Assembly (NCBI GenBank): GCA_017937685.1
Contig: JAGBDD010000188.1
Location: 1-46,807, forward strand
DNA from: Thermoguttaceae bacterium
GTDB taxonomy: Bacteria; Planctomycetota; Planctomycetia; Pirellulales; Thermoguttaceae
Direction: 5' to 3'
Length of the DNA stretch: 46,807 nt
Shown here: one piece after another, positions 36,230-44,129 of the stretch
How the letters are laid out: every line of letters begins with the position of its first letter
Position numbering within the stretch: position 1 is the stretch's first letter
Notes under the pieces: model-generated
The model's database searches: none
What the model saw: the letters and a program-made list of their open reading frames with translations, nothing else
Told to the model about the DNA's origin: nothing
Translations under genes and position numbers: made by a program

Positions 36230-37153
36230 TCAACGTCCAATTTCTTCGGCGGTCAACGTTCGCCACGTCGTTTCGATCGACGTTACCGGTTTTCCGGTTT
36301 CTAACGCTTCGGCGAGTCGGTTGAGCGCGTCCGTTTCGATCTGCCGCACTCGTTCGCGGGTCAACCCGAGCGTTTCGCCGATTTCCTTGAGCGTTTGCGG
36401 CGCGTAATCGCCGACGCCGAACCGCATCCGCAAGACGGCGGCCTCGCGCGGCTCCATCGTGTCGAGTTCGCGCATCACAAACTTCAAATTATCGCTTTCG
36501 AGCGTTAAATCTTCCGGACTGCGTCCGCGGTCGTCCATCAACATTTCGCCGAGCGTCCACCCGGCCTCGGTTTGGTCGGTCTGCGGCGTCAGATTATGAA
36601 TCAGGATCGCTTTTTTCACGATCGGGAGTTTTTTTCGGGGAAGCCCCAGCGACCTCGCGACTTCGCTCGGCGTCGGCGCTCGCCCGAGTTCGTCCGTTAG
36701 CCGCGCGCTCGCCCGCCGCCATTTCGACAGCAACTCGACCATATACGCCGGAATCCGGATCGTTTTCGACGAATTAATCAGCGCCCGCTTGATCGATTGT
36801 TTAATCCAATAACTCGCGTAAGTCGAGAAGCGCGTCCCGACGTCGGGATCGAACCCTTCGACGGCGCGCAGGAGCCCGAGGTTGCCCTCTTCGATGAGGT
36901 CGGAGAGCGCCAACCCTTTTCCGACGTATCCGCGAGCGATGTTGACGACGAGCCGCAAGTTGGCGCGCACCATCAAATCTCGAGCCCAAGGATCGCCCGC
37001 GCCGACCGCTCGCGCAAGTTTCAGCTCTTCGTTCGCCGACAAAAGCGGCGTCGCGTTGATGTCTCGAAGATACGTTTCCAACGGCGATTGCGCGGCGGAC
37101 GGTTCGTAATAAAGCTCCGCCGTCGCGGTCGACGCGTTTTGTTCGTCTTTCAT
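36230..37153 (-). CDS. Sigma70-family RNA polymerase sigma factor (primary/RpoD-RpoS type)
   Basis: The 307-residue protein has regions 1.2 (SPLETYLRDINATPLLSANEE, about 23-43), 2 (NLRLVVNIARGYVGKGL, LIEEGNLGLLRAVEGFDP, GTRFSTYASYWIKQSIKRA; 65-124), 3 (IRIPAYMVELLSKWRR onwards) and 4 (LDTMEPREAAVLRMRFG, LKEIGETLGLTRERVRQIE; 230-273). This is a group 1/2 sigma factor lacking a long region 1.1, so it is either a compact primary sigma or an alternative RpoS-like one. It would recognise promoters like the TTGACG-17-TATAAT site at 14442-14470. The start at 37153 fits the conserved N-terminus but has only a weak GGAA site; the frame extends to 37291 without homology-like sequence. Confidence 0.93.
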   Translation of the reverse strand: MKDEQNASTATAELYYEPSAAQSPLETYLRDINATPLLSANEELKLARAVGAGDPWARDLMVRANLRLVVNIARGYVGKGLALSDLIEEGNLGLLRAVEGFDPDVGTRFSTYASYWIKQSIKRALINSSKTIRIPAYMVELLSKWRRASARLTDELGRAPTPSEVARSLGLPRKKLPIVKKAILIHNLTPQTDQTEAGWTLGEMLMDDRGRSPEDLTLESDNLKFVMRELDTMEPREAAVLRMRFGVGDYAPQTLKEIGETLGLTRERVRQIETDALNRLAEALETGKPVTSIETTWRTLTAEEIGR

Positions 37154-37669
37154 AAGCGTTCCACGTTTCCTTTTTTGTTTCGCAAGAAGGGAGGGGGAAT
37201 CCGGAAATTCTCGACGCGGCGCGACGGTTCCGCTCGTTTCGCTCGAAAATCTCTCTTCCAACGTATCGTCTAAAACGCGCCGCTTCTTCAAAATAGAGAA
37301 GATGAACGCGAAAAGTTACGTCGGCAAAAATAGGCGAGAAAAACAGACCGAATAAAATACGCAAACCCGATTGTTTACAACGGCGTTTTTACGCGCCTTG
37401 CAATCGTTTCTCGGCGTTAAATCGACTTAACGAAACAACCGTCGCTCGGCGCTTCAATTTTCTAACTTTAAAAAATCTTCGCGCCGGGCGGCGTTTTTGC
37501 GAAAAAAGAGAAAATTCGACTTGTCGCAAGCGCTTTTTTTCGGTATTCTTCCCAAGCGTCGTTTCTTTTCGCAAGGAACGCGAAGCGGCGGCGCCCCGTT
37601 CGACGTTTTTTCGAAAACGCCGACGGCGACGGTATTATTTTCAGGACGCATTGCAAAGGTTCGAAACGA
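37154..37669. other. Divergent intergenic region between the sigma factor and bamA
   Basis: 516 bases with no convincing gene, AT-richer than its flanks. An inverted repeat TTGTAAACAA-like element lies near 37367-37381 on the sigma-factor side. On the bamA side a weak promoter candidate is at 37521-37549. Confidence 0.5.
37521..37549 (+). promoter_or_regulatory. Weak candidate promoter for bamA
   Basis: TTGTCG (37521-37526), 17-nt spacer, TATTCT (37544-37549), about 120 nt before the ATG. Each hexamer matches 4 of 6 consensus positions. Confidence 0.35.
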
Positions 37670-40600
37670 ATGCGGTTTAACGCCTGCCCGACCCCCGATT
37701 TTTACGCGATCGACGACGCGCGGCTTTCGTCCGTCGATCTCCGCAAACGCTCGTTTTTCTCGTCGGTTCGCAAGTCGAGCGCGACGACGATCGTTTCGTT
37801 CCTTGCGTTTTGCCTGTTGACGTCGAGCGAAACCGCGTTCGCTCAAACGTCGGCTCCGTTGACCCCGGAAGAAGTTTCCGGCTCCTCGCTCCGCGATTTC
37901 GACGCTTTCGCCGCGCTCGACGACGAATATTTGCGCAATCCGGACGGCGGCGAGATTCCGGTCGACAAAGACGCCGACTGGTTCCCGGAAATGTCGCTGG
38001 CCGGGCCGAACGCGAAAAAAGCGTCCTCGAACGGCGTCCGCGTCATTTCGTTCCAAGGCGACAAAGTAACGACGGAAACGCGCGGCGCCCAAACTTCGCA
38101 AACGACGCAAAACGCCCTAAAACCTCAAAACGCCCCGCAAACGCAACCCGCGCAAACCCGCCAAACGCCCGCGCCCGGCGTCGCTTCCGCTCGTTACGAC
38201 GCGGCTCCGAACGCTCCGAACCGCGTCGCGCCGACGTCCGGCGGTTTCGCGGATTACGCTCCCGCGCCGTCCCTTCCCCCGCAAACGGCGCAAACTACGC
38301 AAACAGCTCAAACCTCGCCGCAAACCGGCGGTTTCGAAGGGTTCGCGCTTCCGCAAACGACGCAAAACGCTCAAACTCCGCCCCAAACCGGCGGTTTCGA
38401 AGGGTTCGCGCTTCCGCAAACGACGCCGACGCCGTCCCGCGTCGAAACGGTCGCCGCGGCGACGCCGGAAATCGCCCCGCGCGTCGATTTCCCGACCGCT
38501 CCGGCCGACGTTTCGCTCGACTTCGCCGCTCCGGTCGCGTCCGACGCCGCCGGTTTTTCCGGCCCGGAAGTCGTTTTGCCGTCCGCCGACTCGCCGATCA
38601 ATTCGCCGAACAACGCTCCGGAGGAAGTCCGCCGCCACTTCGAGGAGTTCGTCGATCCGGTCGACGCGCCTCGACCGCCGATTTCGCTCGAAACCGGCGA
38701 ATCGGTCGAACCGTCCGCGCCGACGCCGGAAAACGCCGAACCGATCGCGCAAACGCTCGAAGAAGCGCGCCTTTCGGAAGAGGACGAGCAAAAGTTGATC
38801 GTTGAAGACGTTCGCGTCTCCGGACTCGAAATGACGACGCAACAGTTCAACCAAATCATCAAAACGCGAATCGGCGCCCGTTTCAGTCGCCAACGTCTCG
38901 AAGAGGACAAGCGCGCGCTTCTGCAAACGAAGCAATTCGTCGACGTCGCGATTTCCACCTCTTGGCGCCCCGACGCGCCGGACAAGGTCGTCGTCAATTT
39001 CGACTTGACGCCGCGCCGGATGATGCGTTATATCCTGATCGTCGGCAACCGCAAAATCGCTAAACTCGACATTCTCGACGAACTCGGAATCAAACCGGGC
39101 GAAACGAGAATGGACCCTTACGAAGTCGAAAACGGTCGCCTCCGCATTATCGAACTTTACAAAAGTAAGGAATATCCGGAGCCGCACGTCGAAATTTTGC
39201 GCGGCGACCGCCCGGAAGACGTCGGCGTCGTTTACCTCGTCGACGAAGGGCGCAAACAGAAAGTCCTTAGCACGAAGTTCGTCGGAAACACGATCGCCAG
39301 CGCGGCGCGCCTCCGCAGTCTCGTTAGCGTCAAACCCGGTTTCCTGTATTTTATCGGCGGCAACTTTACGCGTCAACGGTTGGACGAGGACGTCGCGAAA
39401 CTCCTCGAATATTACCGCGCGCTCGGATTTTTCGACGCTCGCGTCGACTACGGGTACGAAGAAGGCGACGGTCTCGGCGGACTCGGCAAAGAAAACGCTT
39501 GGGTTTCCGTTCGATTTATCATCGACGAAGGCCCGCGTTACAAAATTCGCAATTTCATTTTTGAAGGCAATAAAGTCGTCAAAACCGACGAACTGGAAAA
39601 GCTCCTGAAAGTGAAACGCGGTTCGCACTACAATCAAACGGATATCGAACTCGACCGCATCGCGCTCCGTTACAAATATCAAGACTTGGGCTACGTTCGC
39701 GCCGACGTCGTCCCGACGCAACTTTTCACGGACGAACCGGGCGTCGTCGATATTCGTTACACGATTTCGGAAGACCACCGCTACCGCGTTCGCGACGTGA
39801 TCGTCGACTACGTCGGCACGGAGTCGCGCACGATGACGTCGGTCGTCCTGAATATGCTCGACGTCGCGCCGGGCGAACTCCTCAACGGGAAGAAAATCCG
39901 AATGAGCGAAAACTCGCTCCGCCAATCCGGCTATTTCAACGACAAGCCGGAAGAAGGGCAACTCCCGGAAATCGCGGTCGTTCCGGACGAAAGCCGTTCC
40001 TTCCGCGTCCGCCAAGAAAACGACCGCCCGAACGTCAGCGTCGTCAAGGAAGCGCGCCGCTTCGACGAAGACGGGAACGAAATCCCGCTCGACGCCGCCC
40101 CTAAAACCGACGCCGAAAAAAGCGGAAAAACCTATTTTAACGGCAAACTTCGCGAAAACGACGACGCGTCGACCGGCGCGACGTCGAGCCGAGCCGCGCA
40201 AACCGCCGAGCTTCGTCAAGTCGCCTATTCCGCCCCGTCCGCTCCGTCGGTCGCCGACGCCGCGACGCCCGCGACTTACCGCGCTTACGCCCCGTCGGCC
40301 TATTCGACTTATTCGGCGCAAACAACGCAAACGCCGACGCCCGCTTCCGCGCCGGTCGTTCGAGCGCAAACGCGGCAAATTCCGACCGGTTTTTCGAACG
40401 TTACGACGCAAAACGTCGGGAACGTCAACGGCGACGGCGATTACGGTTACGCCGGTTATCGCGCTTACGACGACGGTTCGGTCTCCGACGCGCCGTCTCA
40501 ATACGCCGACGCGTCGAATTACGCGAACTCCGAAGCCGCGCTCGCCACTTTCGACGAAGATTCCGCGCCCGGTTTCTCGGACGGCGTTTACGGCTCCGTC

Positions 40601-41722
40601 GGGCAAGAAATCCTCGACCCGATCGTTCCGGACGACGAAATTTACGACGGCGACGTTTTGGTTAAAGTCCAAGAGGGGCGCACCGGGATGTTCCAAGCGT
40701 CGATCGGCGTCAACTCCGACTACGGTCTCGTCGGGAACGTCAGCTTCACCGAACGCAACTTCAATCTCTTCCGCTTGCCGACCAGTTTTTGGCGGCTCGA
40801 CGGTTGGAAAGACGCGTTCCGCGGCGGCGGTCAAATTTTCAGCGCGCAAGCGAGCCCCGGCGACGAAGTCCAACGTTACTCGGTCTCTTGGGACGTTCCT
40901 TACGTCTTCAACACGAAATACACGTTCGGCGTTACCGGGCTTTACGGCGACCACTCGTTCGACGATTGGTTCGAGTCGCGTTACGGCGGCGAGTTGCGCC
41001 TCGGGCGCCAATGGACGCCTCGTTTTTCGACGACCGCGAACTTCGGCGCCTACAACGTCAATATTAAAGACCCGTCGGTCGACTACGTTCCGGACTTAAC
41101 CTCCGCGCTCGGCAAACACGATATGTACGCGCTCGGCCTCACCGCGACCTACGACACGCGCAACCACCCGTTCACGCCGTCGGCCGGTTACCTCGTCAAA
41201 GGCACGATCGAGCAAGTCCTCGGCTCCTACCAATTCCCGCGCGCTTCCCTCGACGCCCGTTATTACAAAACGCTCCGTCGTCGCGCCGACGGTTCCGGGC
41301 GTTGGGTTCTCGGGCTGTCGTCGCGAGCCGGTTGGACGGGAGACGACACGCCGATTTACGAACGTTATTACGGCGGCGGTTCGCAAAACCTTCGCGGGTT
41401 CGAATATCGCGAAGTAACGCCGCGTTACGCCAACACGCGTTTCGGCGTCGGGGGGAACTTCGAATTTTACAACACCGCCGAGCTGTTGATTCCGGTCTCC
41501 GGCGGCGACGAGTTCCAACTCGCGTTTTACGTCGACGCCGGGACGGTCGCGAGAAACATCGACGATTGGGGGACGTTCCGCGTCGCGCCCGGTTTCGGAT
41601 TCCGTTTCGCGATTCCGATGCTCGGCCCGGCTCCGCTCGCGCTCGACTTCACCTTCCCGGTCGTCAAAGACGATTCGGACGTTACGCAAGTCTTCAGCTT
41701 CAGCATTCAAAGCGCCCGTTAA
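37670..41722 (+). CDS. bamA: Outer-membrane protein assembly factor BamA with long low-complexity inserts
   Basis: The protein has 1350 residues, far longer than the usual 800 or so. The signal peptide ends near SSETAFA|QT (residue 58). A Pro/Gln/Thr-rich region (60-370) contains a 21-residue tandem repeat. Five POTRA domains begin near residue 374 (LIVEDVRVSGLEMTTQQFN). The fifth (HRYRVRDVIVDYVGTESRTMT) is interrupted by about 210 residues of Ala/Tyr/Ser/Gln-rich sequence before its last strand DVLVKVQEG. The Omp85 barrel starts near 1009 (QASIGVNSDYGLVGNVSFTERN) and holds the NLRGFEYR lid-lock motif near 1240. It inserts outer-membrane beta-barrels such as the porin encoded in this window. 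The ATG has AAAGG 10 nt upstream. The gene is probably monocistronic; an OmpH/Skp gene does not follow. Confidence 0.93.
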   Translation: MRFNACPTPDFYAIDDARLSSVDLRKRSFFSSVRKSSATTIVSFLAFCLLTSSETAFAQTSAPLTPEEVSGSSLRDFDAFAALDDEYLRNPDGGEIPVDKDADWFPEMSLAGPNAKKASSNGVRVISFQGDKVTTETRGAQTSQTTQNALKPQNAPQTQPAQTRQTPAPGVASARYDAAPNAPNRVAPTSGGFADYAPAPSLPPQTAQTTQTAQTSPQTGGFEGFALPQTTQNAQTPPQTGGFEGFALPQTTPTPSRVETVAAATPEIAPRVDFPTAPADVSLDFAAPVASDAAGFSGPEVVLPSADSPINSPNNAPEEVRRHFEEFVDPVDAPRPPISLETGESVEPSAPTPENAEPIAQTLEEARLSEEDEQKLIVEDVRVSGLEMTTQQFNQIIKTRIGARFSRQRLEEDKRALLQTKQFVDVAISTSWRPDAPDKVVVNFDLTPRRMMRYILIVGNRKIAKLDILDELGIKPGETRMDPYEVENGRLRIIELYKSKEYPEPHVEILRGDRPEDVGVVYLVDEGRKQKVLSTKFVGNTIASAARLRSLVSVKPGFLYFIGGNFTRQRLDEDVAKLLEYYRALGFFDARVDYGYEEGDGLGGLGKENAWVSVRFIIDEGPRYKIRNFIFEGNKVVKTDELEKLLKVKRGSHYNQTDIELDRIALRYKYQDLGYVRADVVPTQLFTDEPGVVDIRYTISEDHRYRVRDVIVDYVGTESRTMTSVVLNMLDVAPGELLNGKKIRMSENSLRQSGYFNDKPEEGQLPEIAVVPDESRSFRVRQENDRPNVSVVKEARRFDEDGNEIPLDAAPKTDAEKSGKTYFNGKLRENDDASTGATSSRAAQTAELRQVAYSAPSAPSVADAATPATYRAYAPSAYSTYSAQTTQTPTPASAPVVRAQTRQIPTGFSNVTTQNVGNVNGDGDYGYAGYRAYDDGSVSDAPSQYADASNYANSEAALATFDEDSAPGFSDGVYGSVGQEILDPIVPDDEIYDGDVLVKVQEGRTGMFQASIGVNSDYGLVGNVSFTERNFNLFRLPTSFWRLDGWKDAFRGGGQIFSAQASPGDEVQRYSVSWDVPYVFNTKYTFGVTGLYGDHSFDDWFESRYGGELRLGRQWTPRFSTTANFGAYNVNIKDPSVDYVPDLTSALGKHDMYALGLTATYDTRNHPFTPSAGYLVKGTIEQVLGSYQFPRASLDARYYKTLRRRADGSGRWVLGLSSRAGWTGDDTPIYERYYGGGSQNLRGFEYREVTPRYANTRFGVGGNFEFYNTAELLIPVSGGDEFQLAFYVDAGTVARNIDDWGTFRVAPGFGFRFAIPMLGPAPLALDFTFPVVKDDSDVTQVFSFSIQSAR
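38321..38425 (+). repeat. 63-bp in-frame repeat inside bamA
   Basis: Copies at 38321-38383 and 38384-38425 (second copy partial) encode QTGGFEGFALPQTT. DNA identity is very high, which suggests a recent duplication in the linker before the POTRA domains. Confidence 0.85.
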
Positions 41723-41765
41723 TCGCCGCCGACGCGCAAACCGACGGCGAAATCCGCGAACCGTC

Positions 41766-41802
41766 AAAAATCGGCGCTCGTCCCTCGCGAAACGAGCGCC
41801 GA
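41766..41802 (-). terminator. Intrinsic terminator after the small exported protein gene
   Basis: An 11-bp stem TCGGCGCTCGT/ACGAGCGCCGA (41771-41781 / 41792-41802), followed on the minus strand by TTTTTG. It lies between two convergent genes and may also slow bamA transcripts. Confidence 0.8.
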
Positions 41803-41900
41803 CGGCGTTTCTTGCGCGACGTTTCTTCGCCGATCGATCAAGTCTCGCCCAACCGTCCGATCTTCGCTAAACAACCAAATCAACCGAGACTCGCCAATTC

Positions 41901-42482
41901 TTATTCTCCGCCGTTTTTCTCTTTTTTATCGTCCGCCGCGAACCGAACGGCGCGAACGCGACCTCGCGGAACGGCGAACTCGACGTCGAACGCTCGAATC
42001 CAAACGCGGCGACGGTCGATTTTCAGCAGTTCGCCGTCGAACTCGTCGCCGTTGCGGAGCCAAAAGCGGTCGCGGTCGCGGGCCCCGGACGCTTCCCGAA
42101 TCTCGGCGCAAAACGCCTCCGCCGCGCTCGGGTCGACCGGCGGCAAAAACAGGATCGCGTCGCCGGGCCGCTTCGGCGTTCGTTCGCAACGGTCGCGCCG
42201 TCGATCCTCCGTTTCGATTCTCGTCGAATCGACCGCGACGATTTTTCCGACCGCCGCGACGGAAGCGAGCGCCGAACGTCCGGTTTCTCGCTCGCGGCTC
42301 TTTGTTTCCCCGTCGGTCGCCCGCAAAATCCAATCGTCCCCCGGATTCGGCAAACTCGACGCGACTTGCGCCGTTTCGTTTTGGGGCGGCGTCTCGGCGA
42401 CGACCGCCGTTTCCGCGCTCCAACCGAGAAGCGCCGCCGACGCCCAGATCGCCCGTTTCGACGCTCGCCTCTTTTTCGTCAT
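41901..42482 (-). CDS. Small exported protein with Sm/SH3-like C-terminal motif
   Basis: The 193-residue protein has a basic N-terminus, a hydrophobic stretch (RAIWASAALLGWSAETAVVA) and a probable signal cleavage near VVA|ET. Residues 138-183 contain DRFWLRNGDEFDGELLKIDRRR followed by a three-strand pattern ending VRAVRF. Planctomycete exported proteins often carry this L-x-N-G-D-x-x-x-G-x-L barrel-like unit, with unknown function. The middle is charged and poorly conserved-looking. The ATG has GGAGG about 10 nt upstream and a possible promoter at 42516-42543; a clear terminator follows. These controls support a real gene despite an unrecognised family. Confidence 0.7.
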   Translation of the reverse strand: MTKKRRASKRAIWASAALLGWSAETAVVAETPPQNETAQVASSLPNPGDDWILRATDGETKSRERETGRSALASVAAVGKIVAVDSTRIETEDRRRDRCERTPKRPGDAILFLPPVDPSAAEAFCAEIREASGARDRDRFWLRNGDEFDGELLKIDRRRVWIRAFDVEFAVPRGRVRAVRFAADDKKEKNGGE

Positions 42483-42515
42483 TTTTCCCGTTCCTCCTAT
42501 TTCATCTTTATCGTT

Positions 42516-42543
42516 ATTTTAGCGCCGCTTGAAAAAACCGCAA
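42516..42543 (-). promoter_or_regulatory. Candidate promoter for the small exported protein gene
   Basis: Minus strand TTGCGG (42543-42538), 16-nt spacer, TAAAAT (42521-42516), 34 nt before the ATG. Confidence 0.4.
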
Positions 42544-42593
42544 CGGACGCTTGAACGAAAAGCGTTTGTCAAACCAGGCAAAATTTCCCGTTT

Positions 42594-42622
42594 TTGCAAA
42601 TTTTTCTAAAAACATCGATTAT
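42594..42622 (+). promoter_or_regulatory. Weak candidate promoter for the Cys-rich protein gene
   Basis: TTGCAA (42594-42599), 17-nt spacer, GATTAT (42617-42622), about 140 nt before the ATG. Confidence 0.33.
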
Positions 42623-42760
42623 TCCGTTTTTTCTCAATTCAACGGGGTTTTGCGTCGATAACACGATTAACAACGTTAAGCGTTCCCGCGTTTTCACCGT
42701 CGAAAGCGCGCGGCCCTTCTCCCGCATCGCTTGTCCGCAGAGGTTAAACAGAGGTTACAA

Positions 42761-43963
42761 ATGAAAAAATATTGGAAAAGTTTGTCGCTCGTCGGTTCGA
42801 TCGCGACGTTAAGCGCGTCGGCGGCGTTCGGTCAAACCGGTTATTTCGGATATAACGGCGGCGCTTGCGCCCCGAACTGCGAACTTCCGCCCGTTTGCGA
42901 ACCGGTCGCCCCGGCTTGCGAGCCCGTTTGCGACGTTCCGCCCGCCGCTTGCGAGCCGACTTGCGACGTCGCGCCTTGCGAACCGTCCTGCGGCCCGACG
43001 CTCGGTTGCGATCCTTATTGCGGCCCCGGTTACGGCTACTGCGGTTTTGGCTGCGCGCCTTGTTACGACGTCGCCGCGCTCGTTGGCGGCGCTCTCGACG
43101 TCGCGACCGCGCCGTTCCATTGGGCCGCCGCGATGCTGACCGAAGGAATCTACCCTGACTGCGGTTGCGCGCCGCGTCCGCCGAAAACGAACTGCGATCC
43201 TTGCGATATGTGCGGCAACTTCGTCGGCGGTTGCGGCGAAGAGTGCGAAACGCCCGTTTGCGCAAACGGTTACGCCGGTTACGCCGGTTACAACGGTTAC
43301 GCCGGCTACAACGGTTACGCCAACAATTACGCCGGCGGTTACGGTTACGACGCGGGCTCTTACCCGGTCGGCGCCTACGACTCGGAGGCTTACGACGCGT
43401 CGCCGACTCGCCAAAAAGCTCCGGCGGGAACCGCTCCGACCTCTTCCCGCGTCGCGCCGGAAACGCTTCCTCGCGAAGCGGTTCAACGCGGCGGCCTCTC
43501 GCAAGCGCCGCAATACCGCCGTCCGTCCTTCGCGTTCGGTTCGTTCGACGTTCAAACGCTCGTCGGCAATAAACGCCAAGCGCCGAATTACGCGCCGGTC
43601 GAACCGCTTCCGGCGACTCGCGTCGGTCGTTACGAAGGAGAATACGCCGCTCGAACGTTCGCGCCGAACGCTTCGTCGATTCGCCAAGTTTCCGGCTTAA
43701 CGCAAACGACGCAAAACGCGCAAATTCGCCAAGCCTCCGTCGTTCCGCATTCGACGGAGCTTAAGCAAAGCGCCCGTCGTCCGCAACCGACGCAAATCCG
43801 CCAAAGCGCCCGTTATCCGCAAACGACGCAAACCGTCGTCCCGAACGTCCGCTCGGCGCAACCGCGTCAAATCGCCGACGCGACGCCGGTCGTCGAAGAA
43901 CGCGCGACCGGTCGTCCGCGAACGTTCGGTCAAGTTCGCCCGAACCCGACGAACGTTCGTTAA
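42761..43963 (+). CDS. Cys-rich secreted protein with Tyr/Gly/Asn repeats
   Basis: The 400-residue protein has a clear signal peptide (KKYWKSLSLVGSIATLSASAAFG|QT). Residues 30-175 are packed with cysteines in short C-x-P motifs (CEPVAPACEPVCDVP, CEPTCDVAPCEPSCGP), interrupted by one hydrophobic segment (DVAALVGGALDVATAPFHWAAAMLT). A Gly-Tyr-Ala-Gly-Tyr-Asn hexapeptide repeat follows (nt 43265-43340), and then a Gln/Arg/Thr-rich tail. I know no function. Disulfide cross-linked, Cys-rich surface proteins are typical of planctomycete cell walls, so a wall or surface-layer role is inferred. The ATG at 42761 has GAGG 6 nt upstream, and the motif AGAGGTTA occurs twice in front of it. Tail repeats such as QTTQ resemble the bamA linker. 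Confidence 0.82.
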   Translation: MKKYWKSLSLVGSIATLSASAAFGQTGYFGYNGGACAPNCELPPVCEPVAPACEPVCDVPPAACEPTCDVAPCEPSCGPTLGCDPYCGPGYGYCGFGCAPCYDVAALVGGALDVATAPFHWAAAMLTEGIYPDCGCAPRPPKTNCDPCDMCGNFVGGCGEECETPVCANGYAGYAGYNGYAGYNGYANNYAGGYGYDAGSYPVGAYDSEAYDASPTRQKAPAGTAPTSSRVAPETLPREAVQRGGLSQAPQYRRPSFAFGSFDVQTLVGNKRQAPNYAPVEPLPATRVGRYEGEYAARTFAPNASSIRQVSGLTQTTQNAQIRQASVVPHSTELKQSARRPQPTQIRQSARYPQTTQTVVPNVRSAQPRQIADATPVVEERATGRPRTFGQVRPNPTNVR

Positions 43964-43979
43964 TATCGCTTCGTCTTGT

Positions 43980-44008
43980 CTCGATTCGTTAATTTAACGC
44001 GAATCGAG
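43980..44008 (+). terminator. Possible terminator after the Cys-rich protein gene
   Basis: A 9-bp stem CTCGATTCG/CGAATCGAG (43980-43988 / 44000-44008) whose loop contains a small TTAA palindrome. Only a weak TTCTC tract follows. Confidence 0.5.
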
Positions 44009-44129
44009 TTCTCAACGCCCCCAAGTCAGCGCGCCGGCGTCGTTCGACGCGCTCTTCCCGATAAAAATTTCGCGACGTCGACCGCGGTCGCGCGGTCGCG
44101 TCTTCGCTCGATACAAGGAGATTAAGTCA

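Noticed and set aside
38117..41011. Very long antisense ORF (over 960 codons) across bamA, and similar antisense ORFs across btaA, the PD40 gene and xylA
   Set aside because: They mirror the codon bias of the real genes, which rarely use TTA, CTA or TCA and so leave the opposite strand without stops. Translations are Arg/Val/Phe-rich, have no recognisable domains and no ribosome-binding sites, while the sense products are clear families.
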